Notes under the pieces: generated by a model
The model's database searches: none
Seen by the model: only the letters and a program-made list of their open reading frames with translations
What the model was told of the DNA's origin: nothing
Origin: Candidatus Baltobacteraceae bacterium
Lineage (GTDB): Bacteria; Vulcanimicrobiota; Vulcanimicrobiia; Vulcanimicrobiales; Vulcanimicrobiaceae
Direction of reading: 5' to 3'
DNA length: 51,278 nucleotides
Assembly (NCBI GenBank): GCA_036559195.1
Contig: DATBTN010000043.1
Span: 1 to 51,278 of the forward strand
Shown here: in pieces, positions 41,747 through 51,274 of the stretch
Layout of the letters: each line of letters opens with the position of its first letter
How positions within the stretch are numbered: the stretch's first letter is position 1
Translations under genes and position numbers: made by a program

Positions 41747-43282
41747 TCAAAACTCCGAAAGCCTGTCGATGGCCGCGACGATCGCTGCGTCCGGATCGCC
41801 CGGCGAGCCGTTGACGATGAAGGCGAAGCTCAGTCGCCCATGGTGACGCGTGTTGACGTAGCCCGCAAGCGAGGAGGCGCCGAAGATATGCCCGCTCTTC
41901 GCACGCACCCGGCCGAGCGCGGTCGTGAACCCGTAGTGTTTGAGGGTACCGTCGAAACCGCCGCGCGGAAGCAGCAGGTAGAGCGGGTTGCCGAGCGGAT
42001 CTTGCTGCTCGTATGACAGAATCGTCGCGAGCGTTAGCGCGGCCACCCGATTGGCGTGAGCGAGTCCGCTGCCGTCGACGAGATGCAGGCCGGGCGTCGG
42101 TACGCCGCTAGCGTGAAGGAAGTTGCGCTCCGCCGCCAGACCGTTCGCGTCGGTCGCCGCGGCGCCGTCGAGTCCGCCGGCCACGCGCATCAACTGTTCC
42201 GCATAGTGATTGTCGGAATGGAACAGCATGTCGGCAACCAAATCGCGCAGCGGGGCCGATCGATGGTCCCACAAAACGAGCGTACGCAGCGGAGCCGTTC
42301 CCGTATGCGGGCGCGCGCCGACGGAGATGCCGCGTGCCTCGAACAGTTGCGATACGACGGAGCCGACGTACTGCGGTATCCCGTGAACGGGCACCCAGAA
42401 CTTTTCGGTTACGCCCGGCGGGATCGCACCGCTTGCGATAAACTGATTCGGCGTCTGGGTCGCCGCAATGATGACGTCGTCGGCGCCCGAGTTGCTGGTG
42501 ACGATCGATCCGCTGTAGTGCACGGAAGCGCTGTGGGGGTCGATCGCAATGCGCGCCGCGCCTCCCGGCGCGGTTCCGGTGATATCGAATTCAACGGTGT
42601 CTTCGTCGAGCGAGATTCCGCTGGTAGCGGCTTCGAAGTCTTCGTTCGCGTCGTCGGCGTTCCACAGCGGGTTGATCTCCTCACCGGCGATCGCACTGCC
42701 GTCGACGACGATCGAGCCCTCGATATGGCGCAGACCTTGCTGCGCTAAGAGTTTCACCCCGCCGCGCAGGTCGGGGCTGCGCAGCGACGGGTCGCCCGAG
42801 CCGACGACCCAGAGGTCGCCCTCGAGCCGGCCGTTAGCCGGCCGGCCGCTCGCGGCATAGAGCGTGTGAAAGCGATACTCCGGCCCCAAATCGTCGAGCG
42901 CCGTCGCCGCGACGACGAGCTTGAGCACCGACGCGGGCATCGCGGCCGCGCGCGCCCGATCGTCGTAGAGCGTCTTGCCGCCCTGCGATAGCACGGCGCA
43001 GCTCCACGCCGCCGCACCGTTGGTACCGCGGTCGAGCGCGCCGCGCAGCGCGCGATGCAACGCGTCGCGCTGCGTCCGCGTCCAGGCGGGTGCCGCCGTG
43101 ACGGTGACTCGCGCCGGCGTCGCCACCGCAACGCGAGGTGCTCGCGCTGCCCCGCCGCCGCGTCGGTGAAGCAGCAGTACGGCGACGATTGCGAGTACGG
43201 CGACGAGGAGGGCGAGAACCGTTAGGCGTTTACGTCCGCGCGAGCGTCTCGATCTGTTCCTGAATCTTGCGCTGTTCTTCAC
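41747..43282 (-). CDS. dacB: D-alanyl-D-alanine carboxypeptidase/endopeptidase (PBP4, DacB-like)
   Basis: A 511-aa S13-family penicillin-binding protein. A strongly basic N-terminus (NRSRRSRGRKR) is followed by one membrane helix (about residues 20-40), giving a periplasmic enzyme. The catalytic SxxK is in MPASVLKLV, SxN is in FHSDNHYAEQ, and the KTG-like motif is AKSGHI. An inserted domain separates the first two motifs, as usual for PBP4. GTG 43282 is the only plausible start, so the gene begins 53 bp inside the aminopeptidase gene. It trims or cross-cuts peptidoglycan peptides. Confidence 0.88.
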   Translation of the reverse strand: MKNSARFRNRSRRSRGRKRLTVLALLVAVLAIVAVLLLHRRGGGAARAPRVAVATPARVTVTAAPAWTRTQRDALHRALRGALDRGTNGAAAWSCAVLSQGGKTLYDDRARAAAMPASVLKLVVAATALDDLGPEYRFHTLYAASGRPANGRLEGDLWVVGSGDPSLRSPDLRGGVKLLAQQGLRHIEGSIVVDGSAIAGEEINPLWNADDANEDFEAATSGISLDEDTVEFDITGTAPGGAARIAIDPHSASVHYSGSIVTSNSGADDVIIAATQTPNQFIASGAIPPGVTEKFWVPVHGIPQYVGSVVSQLFEARGISVGARPHTGTAPLRTLVLWDHRSAPLRDLVADMLFHSDNHYAEQLMRVAGGLDGAAATDANGLAAERNFLHASGVPTPGLHLVDGSGLAHANRVAALTLATILSYEQQDPLGNPLYLLLPRGGFDGTLKHYGFTTALGRVRAKSGHIFGASSLAGYVNTRHHGRLSFAFIVNGSPGDPDAAIVAAIDRLSEF

Positions 43283-45779
43283 GTAATGTATCGAGATCGC
43301 TCCGTAGTCCGGTTACTTGTGCTGGAACGTGCTGCGCTTCACGCACGCGAATCGCGGCTTCGGTAGCGCTTCTGCGGATACGCCCGTCGAACGCGCTTTG
43401 CGCGAGCCGATCGAGCGGCCCGAGCAGGCGTTTGTCGCCCGTATGCTCCGCGGCGGCGATCGCCGAAATCGCGACTAAGAACATCGGGTCGTCGAGCAGC
43501 TGCGCGATCGCCTCAACGGCGCGCGCGCGTTCGCCATCCTGCAGTTCCGCCACGCGTCCGAGCGCGGCGATCGCCGCGCGTCGCAGCGCCTCTTCGCGAC
43601 CCAGAGCGGTCGCATCGATCAGCGCGCCGGTCGCGCGCGGATCGGCGAGATCGCCGAGCCCGCGAGCCGCCCCCGATTCGATGACGCCGTTCCAGCTCGA
43701 CGTTTGGAGCGCGTCGCGCAGAACGTCGTACGCCCTTGCATCGCGCGTCCTACCGAGCGCGTGCAGCGCGGAGGCCTGCACGAAGTACGATTCGTCGTCG
43801 CGGGCGAGCGGTAGGAGCGCGGTCGCTGCGTCCGCATCTTTAAACGTACCGAGCGCCGCGGCGGCGGCGCGGCGCACCTTCGGGTGCCGATGCGCGAGCG
43901 CGCCGATCAGCATCGCGCGAGCCCAGGGCGCGTGCGTCCCGGCGAGAGCGCTTGCAATTTCGTCCAAGACGCCCCAAAACGGTTCGCGTTCGAACGCCGC
44001 CGCAAGCGCCGCTCGCGCCGGCTGCGAAGCGTCTTTGGCGAGTTCCCGGGCCGCGCGGATGCGCGCCACGATATCGGCGTCGCCCTGCAGCGTTGCGGCC
44101 GCGTAGTCCACACCCAGTTTGTAGGTTACGCTCCCGAGAATGTAGGCTCCGGGGTCGATGCGTACGAGTTTTGGTTCGCGATCGAGCGGAACGGTAAACG
44201 TCTCGTGCGCGCGCTCGACACGCACCCGAACGCGTTTCTCGCCGGCGAGCGGCTCGCCGCCGAAATCGGTTGCGGGCCGTTCGGGCAAATCGAACGCAAA
44301 GCCGAGATCGAGATCGAAGCGATAGGCGGGGTTTTCCTCGTCGACCTTCTGAACCTGATCGATAGTGATAGTTGCCGCCCGGCGTTTGGCGTCCCATTTT
44401 ACGCCGTACTCGAGTTCGGGATGACCGCCGCGCATCACCCACTGATCGAAAAATTCGCGCAGGTTGCGGCCCGTCGAATTCTCGATCGCGCGGATCAGAT
44501 CGATCGTCTCGACGTTGCGCTCCGCGTTGTCCTTTACGTAGCGCGCGATCGCGCGCCAGAAACGTGCCTGGCCGAGCTCGCCGCGAAGCATGTGCAGGAC
44601 GGCACCGCCCTTCTCGTAGAGGTGGCGGTCGAAGAGTTCGATCGGATCGCGGAACCGATTGCAGACGATCGGGCGGCGATAACGATCGCCGTCTTCGTGC
44701 AAATAGCGAGCGACGCAGCCGAAGATGTCGTAAAGGTATTCGTCGTAGCCGAGATCCGCTTCGCGAAAGACGGCCTCGAAATAGGTCGCGAACCCTTCGT
44801 TGAGCCACGCCTGCGACCAGTCGCGGCACGTCAGCAGATCGCCGAACCATTGATGCGCGAGTTCGTGCGAGACCAGCGGGTCGCTCGAGAAATCGAGGTG
44901 CGCTTTTGCGTCGTGCAGCGTGCGGTCGGTCTGCGTGGTCGCCGAGGTGTTCTCCATGCCGCCAAAGATGAAGTCGCCGACCGCGATCTGCGAATACCGT
45001 TCGTAGGGATACGGCGTGCCGATCTTACGTTCGAAGACTTCGATCATCTTAGGCGTCTTGCCGAAGGCGCGCTCGCCGTCGCCCTCGCGCCCGGGCAGCA
45101 CGTAATAGTAGACCGGTTTTGGCGCCTGCGTCTGCAGCACTTCGACAAACGGTCCGACCACGAGGGTCACCAGATACGTCGAATGCGGAACGTTCTGCTC
45201 GTAGCGAAAGATCGTGTTCTCGCCGTCGTCGCGGCGTTCCGCGAGCTTGCCGTTGGAGAGCGCGAACTGGCCCTTGGGAACGACGATCGTCGCCGAGGTC
45301 GTTTGTTTTTCGTGCGGGTAATCCAAGCACGGGAACCAGTAGCGCGCGTTCTCGTCTTGGCTCTGCGTCCACGCGTGTTTGACTTTATTCGGGTACGCCT
45401 CGCTCGGCGCGACGAAAAAGAGGCCGTGGCGCGGTTTGTCGGCTTCGTAGGCGATTGCGAACGTCGCTCGTTCTCCCGCGCGAATCGCCGGGTCGAACGC
45501 GATATCGAGCGTACCGTTGCGGCGCGTAAAGGACTGCGGCTTTCCGTCGCGCTCGACCGAAACGATCGTGAGGTCGATTGCGTCGAGCGACAGGCGAGCG
45601 ACGCTTTCATCCAGCGCGCGCACCGTCGTCGTGCAGGTCCCGGCCAGCCGCCGCGCATCGAGATCGGGCGTCAAATGAAGGTCGATGTGTTCGACATCGA
45701 CCTGCTTATCGGGACCGTATTGCGCGCGAGCACCCGGCAGCGCGAACGCGCGATGCGCGCTGGTTTCGTCGTTGATCAT
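43230..45779 (-). CDS. M1 family metallo-aminopeptidase with C-terminal HEAT-like repeats
   Basis: An 849-aa protein. The N-terminal beta-domain contains ENARYWFPCLDYPHEK. The exopeptidase motif is GGMENTS, the zinc motif is HELAHQWFGDLL and the third ligand is in WLNEGFATYFEA, so it is a complete M1 aminopeptidase. After about residue 590 come alpha-helical HEAT/PBS-lyase-like repeats (RRAAAAALGTFKDADAATAL, VQASALHALGRTRDAR and others), ending in the coiled DTLREEQRKIQEQIETL. ATG 45779 overlaps the SDR stop (ATGA). It releases N-terminal amino acids in the cytosol. Confidence 0.92.
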   Translation of the reverse strand: MINDETSAHRAFALPGARAQYGPDKQVDVEHIDLHLTPDLDARRLAGTCTTTVRALDESVARLSLDAIDLTIVSVERDGKPQSFTRRNGTLDIAFDPAIRAGERATFAIAYEADKPRHGLFFVAPSEAYPNKVKHAWTQSQDENARYWFPCLDYPHEKQTTSATIVVPKGQFALSNGKLAERRDDGENTIFRYEQNVPHSTYLVTLVVGPFVEVLQTQAPKPVYYYVLPGREGDGERAFGKTPKMIEVFERKIGTPYPYERYSQIAVGDFIFGGMENTSATTQTDRTLHDAKAHLDFSSDPLVSHELAHQWFGDLLTCRDWSQAWLNEGFATYFEAVFREADLGYDEYLYDIFGCVARYLHEDGDRYRRPIVCNRFRDPIELFDRHLYEKGGAVLHMLRGELGQARFWRAIARYVKDNAERNVETIDLIRAIENSTGRNLREFFDQWVMRGGHPELEYGVKWDAKRRAATITIDQVQKVDEENPAYRFDLDLGFAFDLPERPATDFGGEPLAGEKRVRVRVERAHETFTVPLDREPKLVRIDPGAYILGSVTYKLGVDYAAATLQGDADIVARIRAARELAKDASQPARAALAAAFEREPFWGVLDEIASALAGTHAPWARAMLIGALAHRHPKVRRAAAAALGTFKDADAATALLPLARDDESYFVQASALHALGRTRDARAYDVLRDALQTSSWNGVIESGAARGLGDLADPRATGALIDATALGREEALRRAAIAALGRVAELQDGERARAVEAIAQLLDDPMFLVAISAIAAAEHTGDKRLLGPLDRLAQSAFDGRIRRSATEAAIRVREAQHVPAQVTGLRSDLDTLREEQRKIQEQIETLART

Positions 45780-46531
45780 GGCGGTGGGGCGTTTCGCTCG
45801 TAGGGTTCGATCAACCCCCCGGTCACATTGAGCACGGCGCCGTTGACGAAATCGTTCTCGGCGGCGATGAAGAACTGAACGGCCCGCGCGATATCTTCCC
45901 ACGTCCCGGGGCGGCCGCGCGGGTTCGCCGCGCTTTGCTCTAACGCTTCGGCCCGGCTTAGCGACTTCTCACGAATATCGCCGGGTTCGATGACGTTGAC
46001 CGTGATGCCGCGGCGGCCTTCCTCCAGAGCGAGGGTCCGGGCGAACGCGACGACGCCTGCCTTGGCGGCCAGATGCAGCGCGAGCCCGCGAGCGGGCCGC
46101 GTCGTCTGCGAACCGTTCATACCGAAAAAGACGAGGCGGCCAAAATGCGCCGCGCGCATGTGCGGGAGCACCGCCGCGGCCGCTTGCACCGCGCTGCGCA
46201 AATTGCCGTCGATCATCGCGTGGTACTCCGCCATCGTGCTGCGCTCGAATCGAGCGATGCTCATGGGCCCCACCGCGTGGACGAGTGCGTCGAAGCCGCC
46301 GCGCCCGGCCACGATCCGCGCGAGCGTCTCCGCGACGAGTTGCTCGCCGGCGAGGAAATCGAGTTCGTAGGCTTCGGCGGCGCCGCCCGCATCGCGAATG
46401 AGTTCCAGCGTGCGCTCCGGCGGCGTGCCCCCCGGCCGGAAGGTTAACGTCAGCTCGTGACCGTCGCGCACCAGCGCGACGGCGATGCCCTGCGCCAGTC
46501 CGGCGGCGGCGCCCGTCAGTAAGACTCGCAT
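45776..46531 (-). CDS. Short-chain dehydrogenase/reductase family protein with atypical active site
   Basis: A 251-aa SDR-type Rossmann protein. The nucleotide motif is MRVLLTGAAAGLAQGIA, in which the last Gly of TGxxxGxG is Ala. The usual NNAG is replaced by LVHAVGP. At the catalytic YxxxK position it reads LALHLAAKAG, with His in place of Tyr, although VNVIEPGDI and the C-terminal GAVLNVTGGL are typical. It may be inactive or use other chemistry. It overlaps the M1 peptidase gene by 4 bp. Confidence 0.8.
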   Translation of the reverse strand: MRVLLTGAAAGLAQGIAVALVRDGHELTLTFRPGGTPPERTLELIRDAGGAAEAYELDFLAGEQLVAETLARIVAGRGGFDALVHAVGPMSIARFERSTMAEYHAMIDGNLRSAVQAAAAVLPHMRAAHFGRLVFFGMNGSQTTRPARGLALHLAAKAGVVAFARTLALEEGRRGITVNVIEPGDIREKSLSRAEALEQSAANPRGRPGTWEDIARAVQFFIAAENDFVNGAVLNVTGGLIEPYERNAPPP

Positions 46532-46571
46532 GCGCTCGTCGTTTCACGCACCGCTCGCCTTGGCCTTGAAG

Positions 46572-46605
46572 CGAAACGGCGCCGGGATTCCCCAGCGCCG
46601 TTTCG
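46572..46605 (-). terminator. Strong inverted repeat between the SDR and surface-protein genes
   Basis: CGAAACGGCGC (46572-46582) pairs perfectly with GCGCCGTTTCG (46595-46605) around a 12-nt loop that can itself pair GGG with CCC. It lies just after the end of the surface-protein gene on the minus strand. No T-run follows, so it is a possible weak terminator or mRNA-end structure. Confidence 0.55.
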
Positions 46606-46632
46606 ACCTACGGCTCGGCCGATAGATCGCTT

Positions 46633-47688
46633 TTACGTGGAATAGAGTACGGGAAGCTCGGCGGCTGCGCCGTCGGGCGATTGCGATTGGATCAGGACGC
46701 GCACTTGGCCGCCGCCGAAAGCGTTGACTTGAACCTGCTGGCTGAAGCGCCCGTTCGCATCCGCAGTCGTATCGACTTGGAAGCTGCCGGTTCCGATCGG
46801 GATCGGGCCGAGATTGGCGACGCCCGTTGCGATAATGTGCACTTTCGAATTGGGCAGCGTCGTTCCGCGCAGCGTAAAGCTGCTGCCGACCTTCGTTCCG
46901 GCGCCGGGGGAGGTTAGGTGAACGAAGTTTTGCGAGACGCCGTTTTGGGTGCTAAAGCTCCATTGACGATCGAAGCCGGCGCCGGCCGCCGTGGTGCCCG
47001 TGAGATGCACCGTGTGCGATCCCGAGCTGAGCATATTGCGCGGCGTAAAATAGAACGCCGTGCCGCCGCCGTTGAGGTAGACATCCTGCGTCACCTCGCG
47101 ATTATCCAGAAATACGTGGAGGGAATCGCGGTTGATCGGCTCGCTGAAATCGGCGCTGATGCGCGGCTGCAGCGTGTTGGAGTGCGTGTTCGGCCGGCGA
47201 TTCTCGAGCCGGAAGGATGCGTTGCTTACCGGCGCCGGATTTGAAGACGTGCTGCTGTTGCCGTTGCCGTTGATGTAGACCGTGTGCGAACCGTAGTTGT
47301 AATTGACCGTCGCTCCGAGCGCCTGTGCGACGAAGCGCAGCGGCACGAGCGTGCGCGCTCCCACGAGAAACGGCGCTTGATCGAGGTAGGCGGTTTGCCC
47401 GTTGACCGTCGCCTGGTTGGAACCGATGTGGAGGGCGACGCTGCGCCCGTTGCCTTGCGCGTTGATCTCGCCGTTGGCGTAGACGACGCTCGCTCCCAAG
47501 CGTTCGAAAACACCGCGCAGCGGTACGAAGACTCGCCCGGCGCGTTCGATCGGGGGCTGATCGAACGTCACGGTCGATCCGTTAACGACGATTGGAATGG
47601 CGGCCGCAGCGGCGGGGCCGATCGCGACGAAACCGATTGCGAGTGCGAACGTAAGCGCACCGCAAATCAGCCGTTTGTATAAATGCAT
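46633..47688 (-). CDS. Exported protein with two copper-amine-oxidase N-terminal domains and Ig-like domains
   Basis: A 351-aa exported protein. The signal peptide starts MHLYKRLICGALTFALAIGF. Two Cu_amine_oxidN1 repeats follow: PIVVNGSTVTFDQPPIERAG to FVPLRGVFERLGASV, and TVNGQTAYLDQAPFLVGA to VPLRFVAQALGATV (about residues 30-145). Then come an Ig-like fold (SADFSEPINRDSLHVFLDN) and a beta-rich C-terminal region (GTTLPNSKVHIIATGVANL). The ATG is preferred to the longer frame because it gives the signal peptide. Such domains bind walls or matrix. It is separated from the RND gene by a strong terminator. Confidence 0.88.
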   Translation of the reverse strand: MHLYKRLICGALTFALAIGFVAIGPAAAAAIPIVVNGSTVTFDQPPIERAGRVFVPLRGVFERLGASVVYANGEINAQGNGRSVALHIGSNQATVNGQTAYLDQAPFLVGARTLVPLRFVAQALGATVNYNYGSHTVYINGNGNSSTSSNPAPVSNASFRLENRRPNTHSNTLQPRISADFSEPINRDSLHVFLDNREVTQDVYLNGGGTAFYFTPRNMLSSGSHTVHLTGTTAAGAGFDRQWSFSTQNGVSQNFVHLTSPGAGTKVGSSFTLRGTTLPNSKVHIIATGVANLGPIPIGTGSFQVDTTADANGRFSQQVQVNAFGGGQVRVLIQSQSPDGAAAELPVLYST

Positions 47689-47745
47689 GGTGGTTGATCT
47701 CTCCTCCGAGTCCAAGTAGTAGGTGGGGTTCGCAGAAACACTTAC

Positions 47746-47785
47746 CCAAAAATAACGAGCAAGCGGTGTAGCCACCGCTTGCTCG
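47746..47785 (-). terminator. Rho-independent terminator after the RND transporter
   Basis: On the minus strand a perfect 13-bp stem, CGAGCAAGCGGTG / CACCGCTTGCTCG (47756-47768 and 47773-47785), loop GCTA, is followed by TTATTTTTGG. The stem and T-run make this a strong terminator, placed 20 bp past the RND stop. Confidence 0.92.
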
Positions 47786-47804
47786 CTTGGAGGCGGCCGA
47801 ATCG

Positions 47805-50800
47805 TTAGTGCTGCGCGGCAGGTTCGAGGGGCTGGAGTTCGGCTTTAACCGCTTTGCGATCCGCCCGGCGTTCGAGCGCGCCCATCCACGTGTTGTAAAT
47901 CATCGGCACGAGAAAGAGTGTGAGAACGAGCGAACTCGTGAGACCGCCGATGATGACCGTGCCGATGGCTTGCCGCCACTCGCCGCCTTCGGCATATCCC
48001 AACGCGAGCGGCAGCATGCCGAAGATCATTGCCGCCGTCGTCATGACGATGGGCCGAAAACGTGTTCCGGCCGCTTGCAAGACCGCATCGCGAACCCGTA
48101 TGCCGCGCTTGCAGAGCGTGTTGGAGTAATCGACGAGCAGGATGCCGTTCTTCGCGACCAATCCGAAGAGCATGACGATTCCAAGCATCGAGATGATGTT
48201 GAGCGACTGTGCCTGGCCGCCCGGCAACCGGCCCATCACCGCCAGGAAGATCAGCGCGCCGATGATCGCGAGCGGCACGGAGAACATCACGATGAACGGT
48301 TCGAGGAACGATCCGTAGAGAATGACCATGAGCATGTAGATGAGCAAGAACGAGGTGACGAGCGCGATGCCCATGTTTTTAAAGGTCTCGACCATGTACT
48401 GCGAGTTGCCTTCGGGCTTGAGGCTGACGCCTTCGGGCAAGAAGCCCGGCTCTGCGAGTTTCTTTTCGAGCGGTCCCGAGACCTGACCGAGCGAGTAGCC
48501 GGGTAGAATGTCGCCAAGCACGTTGACGACGCGCTGACGGTTCATGCGTTCGATCTTCGTCGGCGCTTTGGTCCAAACGAAGGTTGCGAGCGTACCCAGC
48601 GGCACGAGCGTTCCATCCTGCGCCCGGACGCGCACGTTCTTGAGATCTTCGACCGTGTTGCGATCCGCACTCGGGAACTGCACGCGAACGTCGACTAGAC
48701 CCGTTGAGGTTCGCACTTTGGTCGCGACCGCACCGTCGACCGCGATGCGCGCCACGTTGGCGACGTCGGCCGGATTCACGCCGAGCACCGCACACTTCGC
48801 GCGATCGACATCGACGTTGAGGCGCGGCGCGCCGGCTTCGGCGCTCGTCTGCACGTTGACCGATCCCTTGAGCGTACGCAGATAGCTTGCGACCTTTTCA
48901 GCCGCCGGACCGATTTGATCGTCGGGACCGGTGAGCGCGTAAAAGATCGCCGAGCCGTTTCCGCTGTCGCCGGCTACCTCGAATTGCGCGCCCGGAACCA
49001 GATACACGAGTTTGCGAATTTGATCGCTGGCTCGATTCGTATCCTTGATGTGGTTGTCGTCCATCTGCGCGTTGAGCGTCGCGTAGTTGCCGCCGGTCAC
49101 GCTGCCGTGACCCGACTGTTTGCGTCCAACGGTCGAGCTGACCGACTTTATGCCGTCGATCTGCATCGCCGCCTTTTCGAGGCGCACGACGTATTTGTTG
49201 GTGGTAGCGATCGGGGTGCCGGGCGGATAGGTCACGGTCATCCCGATGGAGCCGTCTTGCTGCGCGGGAACGAAGTCCGTGCTGATACCGCCGAGCAGCA
49301 CCATAGCTCCGCAGAGAATCGCCGGCAGAACGAGCGTGACGATCGTGAGCGGGCGTTTCGTGCCGAGCGAGGCGAAGCCGCGTTTCTTGCCGGCGAATCT
49401 GCGCAGCGCGAATGCGATCGCATAGGTCAGGACCGTAGCGGCCACGATTCCGATATCGATGCCGATGGTCGTTTGCCCCGCGCCCATGGCAAGCGAAAGG
49501 GCATTGAAAAATAGCACGGCGCAAACGAACACGACGAAGGTGCCGTGCTCGAGCGCGAACGGCAGCGCTTTGTGGCGGTACCACCCGAGTACGGCGTCGT
49601 AGCGGTGTACGAATGCGTTGAGGACTAGCAGTGCGACGATGAAGACGCCCGCCGTGCTGAGCAGGTACCACCCGGTAACGGTGCCCACGCCGAAGAGCAC
49701 GACCGACAAGGTGAACAAGATGGCGTCGAGCAGACGGTTGTCGAGTGCCTTGAGCCATTTGGGCGGCGCTTCGGAGCGCTTGATGACGCTCCAGCGCGCG
49801 GCGAGCAACGGCGTTAGCGTGAACGAGACGAGCAGCGAAAACAGCGTCGCGATCACGACGACGGCCGCGAACTCCTTGAGGTACGCGCCGACGATTCCAG
49901 GCAAGAACGCGATCGGCAGGAACACGATCACATCGACCATCGTAATGGCGATCGCCGCGCTGCCGATCTCGGTGCGCCCCGTAATGGCCGCGTTCATCGG
50001 ATCTAAGCCTAAGTCTCGATGCCGCGTAATATTTTCCAGGACGACGATCGAGTCGTCGACCAGAATGCCGATGATGAGCGAGAGGCCCATCATCGAGAGC
50101 GAATCGATGTGGAAACCGAAGAGCCGCATGAGGATGAACGTGGCGAGAATCGATGTCGGAATCGCCAGGAATACGACGACCGCGTTGCGCCACGCATGCA
50201 GGAAAAGCAGCATCACGATCGCCGTGAGGAAGATGCCCTCGAGCAGCGATTGCCCCACGCCCCAGAGACTCTTGGCCGTATAATCGGCCGGCGCGTCGAT
50301 CTCGTGGAACTTCAGCTGCGGAAATTTCGCCTCGATCGTAGCCATTTGGGCGCGGGCGGTTTGGGTCGACTTGATCTGATCGGCACCGAGCGTGGGATTG
50401 ATGGCCATATACACGCGCGGCTGCCCGTTGAAGTGCGATATCGAACGCATCTCGACGTGTCCGTCTTCCACGGAGGCGACGTCGCCGACGTGCATGCTCT
50501 TGTTCGACGAGCCGGGCACCATCAGCGGGATGCCGAGAATGTCCGTCGCTTGATCGATGTAGGAGTGAATCGCAACGGTGCCTTCTTGCGTAGGCTGGGT
50601 CATGATGCCGCCGGGGACGTTGATGTTATTGGCCGCGACGGCGCCGAATACGTCGCCGAGCGTCGCGTTTGCGCCGACCAGCCGCGTGGGATTCGGACGA
50701 ACGAGAAATTCGCGATCCGCCGTTCCGCGAACGTCCACGGACTGAACGTTGGGAATCTGCTGCACGAGCGGCGTGACCTGGTTGTTCACCATGTCGGCGA

Positions 50801-51260
50801 TTTGGGTTTGACTCAGCGACTTCGAACTTATCGCGACGTCGAGCAACGGCGGTTCCGACTGTCCCTCTTTGGTGACGTCGGGCGGATTGAGGTCGCTCGG
50901 CATGTACGTGCGGGCGATGTCGACGCGGCGCTGCACGTCGATCGCGGCGAGATTGAGATCGGTGCCCATCTTGAAGATGACGACGACCGCCGCGCTGCCT
51001 TCCTGTGCGGTGGCGTCGAGTTCGTCGAGGTTTTCAAGGCCGGTCATCTGGTCTTCGATCGGCTTGATGACCATGCGCTCCATGTCTTGCGGCGACGCCC
51101 CCGGGTAGCCGGCGAAGACGACGACGACCGGAAAATCCGTGCCGGGCGGATTGGAGCTACGGCCGAGCTGCGTAAACGAGATCAGGCCGAAAATCACGAG
51201 CGCGGCGAACACCATAGTGGTGATCACCCAACGGTTGATAGCAAAACGGGTCAGCCACAC
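47805..51260 (-). CDS. RND efflux transporter (AcrB/HAE1 type) with extra central membrane helices
   Basis: An 1151-aa inner-membrane pump driven by proton flow. The N-terminus is WLTRFAINRWVITTMVFAAL (helix 1). The first periplasmic loop (35-330) and the TM2-6 block follow, with IIGILVDDSIVVLENITRH (about residue 400), the motif carrying the proton-relay Asp residues. The usual C-terminal block is present, with FGLVAKNGILLVDY. Between the sixth and seventh usual helices there are about 120 extra residues with four more hydrophobic segments (about 510-531, 533-551, 570-592 and 593-618). GTG 51260 has AGGAGT 8 nt upstream. An adaptor or outer-membrane partner is not in view; it may lie to the right of the window. 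Confidence 0.92.
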   Translation of the reverse strand: MWLTRFAINRWVITTMVFAALVIFGLISFTQLGRSSNPPGTDFPVVVVFAGYPGASPQDMERMVIKPIEDQMTGLENLDELDATAQEGSAAVVVIFKMGTDLNLAAIDVQRRVDIARTYMPSDLNPPDVTKEGQSEPPLLDVAISSKSLSQTQIADMVNNQVTPLVQQIPNVQSVDVRGTADREFLVRPNPTRLVGANATLGDVFGAVAANNINVPGGIMTQPTQEGTVAIHSYIDQATDILGIPLMVPGSSNKSMHVGDVASVEDGHVEMRSISHFNGQPRVYMAINPTLGADQIKSTQTARAQMATIEAKFPQLKFHEIDAPADYTAKSLWGVGQSLLEGIFLTAIVMLLFLHAWRNAVVVFLAIPTSILATFILMRLFGFHIDSLSMMGLSLIIGILVDDSIVVLENITRHRDLGLDPMNAAITGRTEIGSAAIAITMVDVIVFLPIAFLPGIVGAYLKEFAAVVVIATLFSLLVSFTLTPLLAARWSVIKRSEAPPKWLKALDNRLLDAILFTLSVVLFGVGTVTGWYLLSTAGVFIVALLVLNAFVHRYDAVLGWYRHKALPFALEHGTFVVFVCAVLFFNALSLAMGAGQTTIGIDIGIVAATVLTYAIAFALRRFAGKKRGFASLGTKRPLTIVTLVLPAILCGAMVLLGGISTDFVPAQQDGSIGMTVTYPPGTPIATTNKYVVRLEKAAMQIDGIKSVSSTVGRKQSGHGSVTGGNYATLNAQMDDNHIKDTNRASDQIRKLVYLVPGAQFEVAGDSGNGSAIFYALTGPDDQIGPAAEKVASYLRTLKGSVNVQTSAEAGAPRLNVDVDRAKCAVLGVNPADVANVARIAVDGAVATKVRTSTGLVDVRVQFPSADRNTVEDLKNVRVRAQDGTLVPLGTLATFVWTKAPTKIERMNRQRVVNVLGDILPGYSLGQVSGPLEKKLAEPGFLPEGVSLKPEGNSQYMVETFKNMGIALVTSFLLIYMLMVILYGSFLEPFIVMFSVPLAIIGALIFLAVMGRLPGGQAQSLNIISMLGIVMLFGLVAKNGILLVDYSNTLCKRGIRVRDAVLQAAGTRFRPIVMTTAAMIFGMLPLALGYAEGGEWRQAIGTVIIGGLTSSLVLTLFLVPMIYNTWMGALERRADRKAVKAELQPLEPAAQH

Positions 51261-51268
51261 GATATCAA

Positions 51269-51274
51269 ACTCCT
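51269..51274 (-). promoter_or_regulatory. Ribosome binding site of the RND transporter
   Basis: AGGAGT on the minus strand, 8 nt before GTG 51260. The next bases run off the right edge, so an upstream gene in the same operon cannot be excluded. Confidence 0.7.

Noticed and set aside
43884-45803. Long + strand open frame antisense to the M1 aminopeptidase
   Set aside because: No domain or supported start; the minus-strand gene carries intact HELAH and GGMEN motifs.
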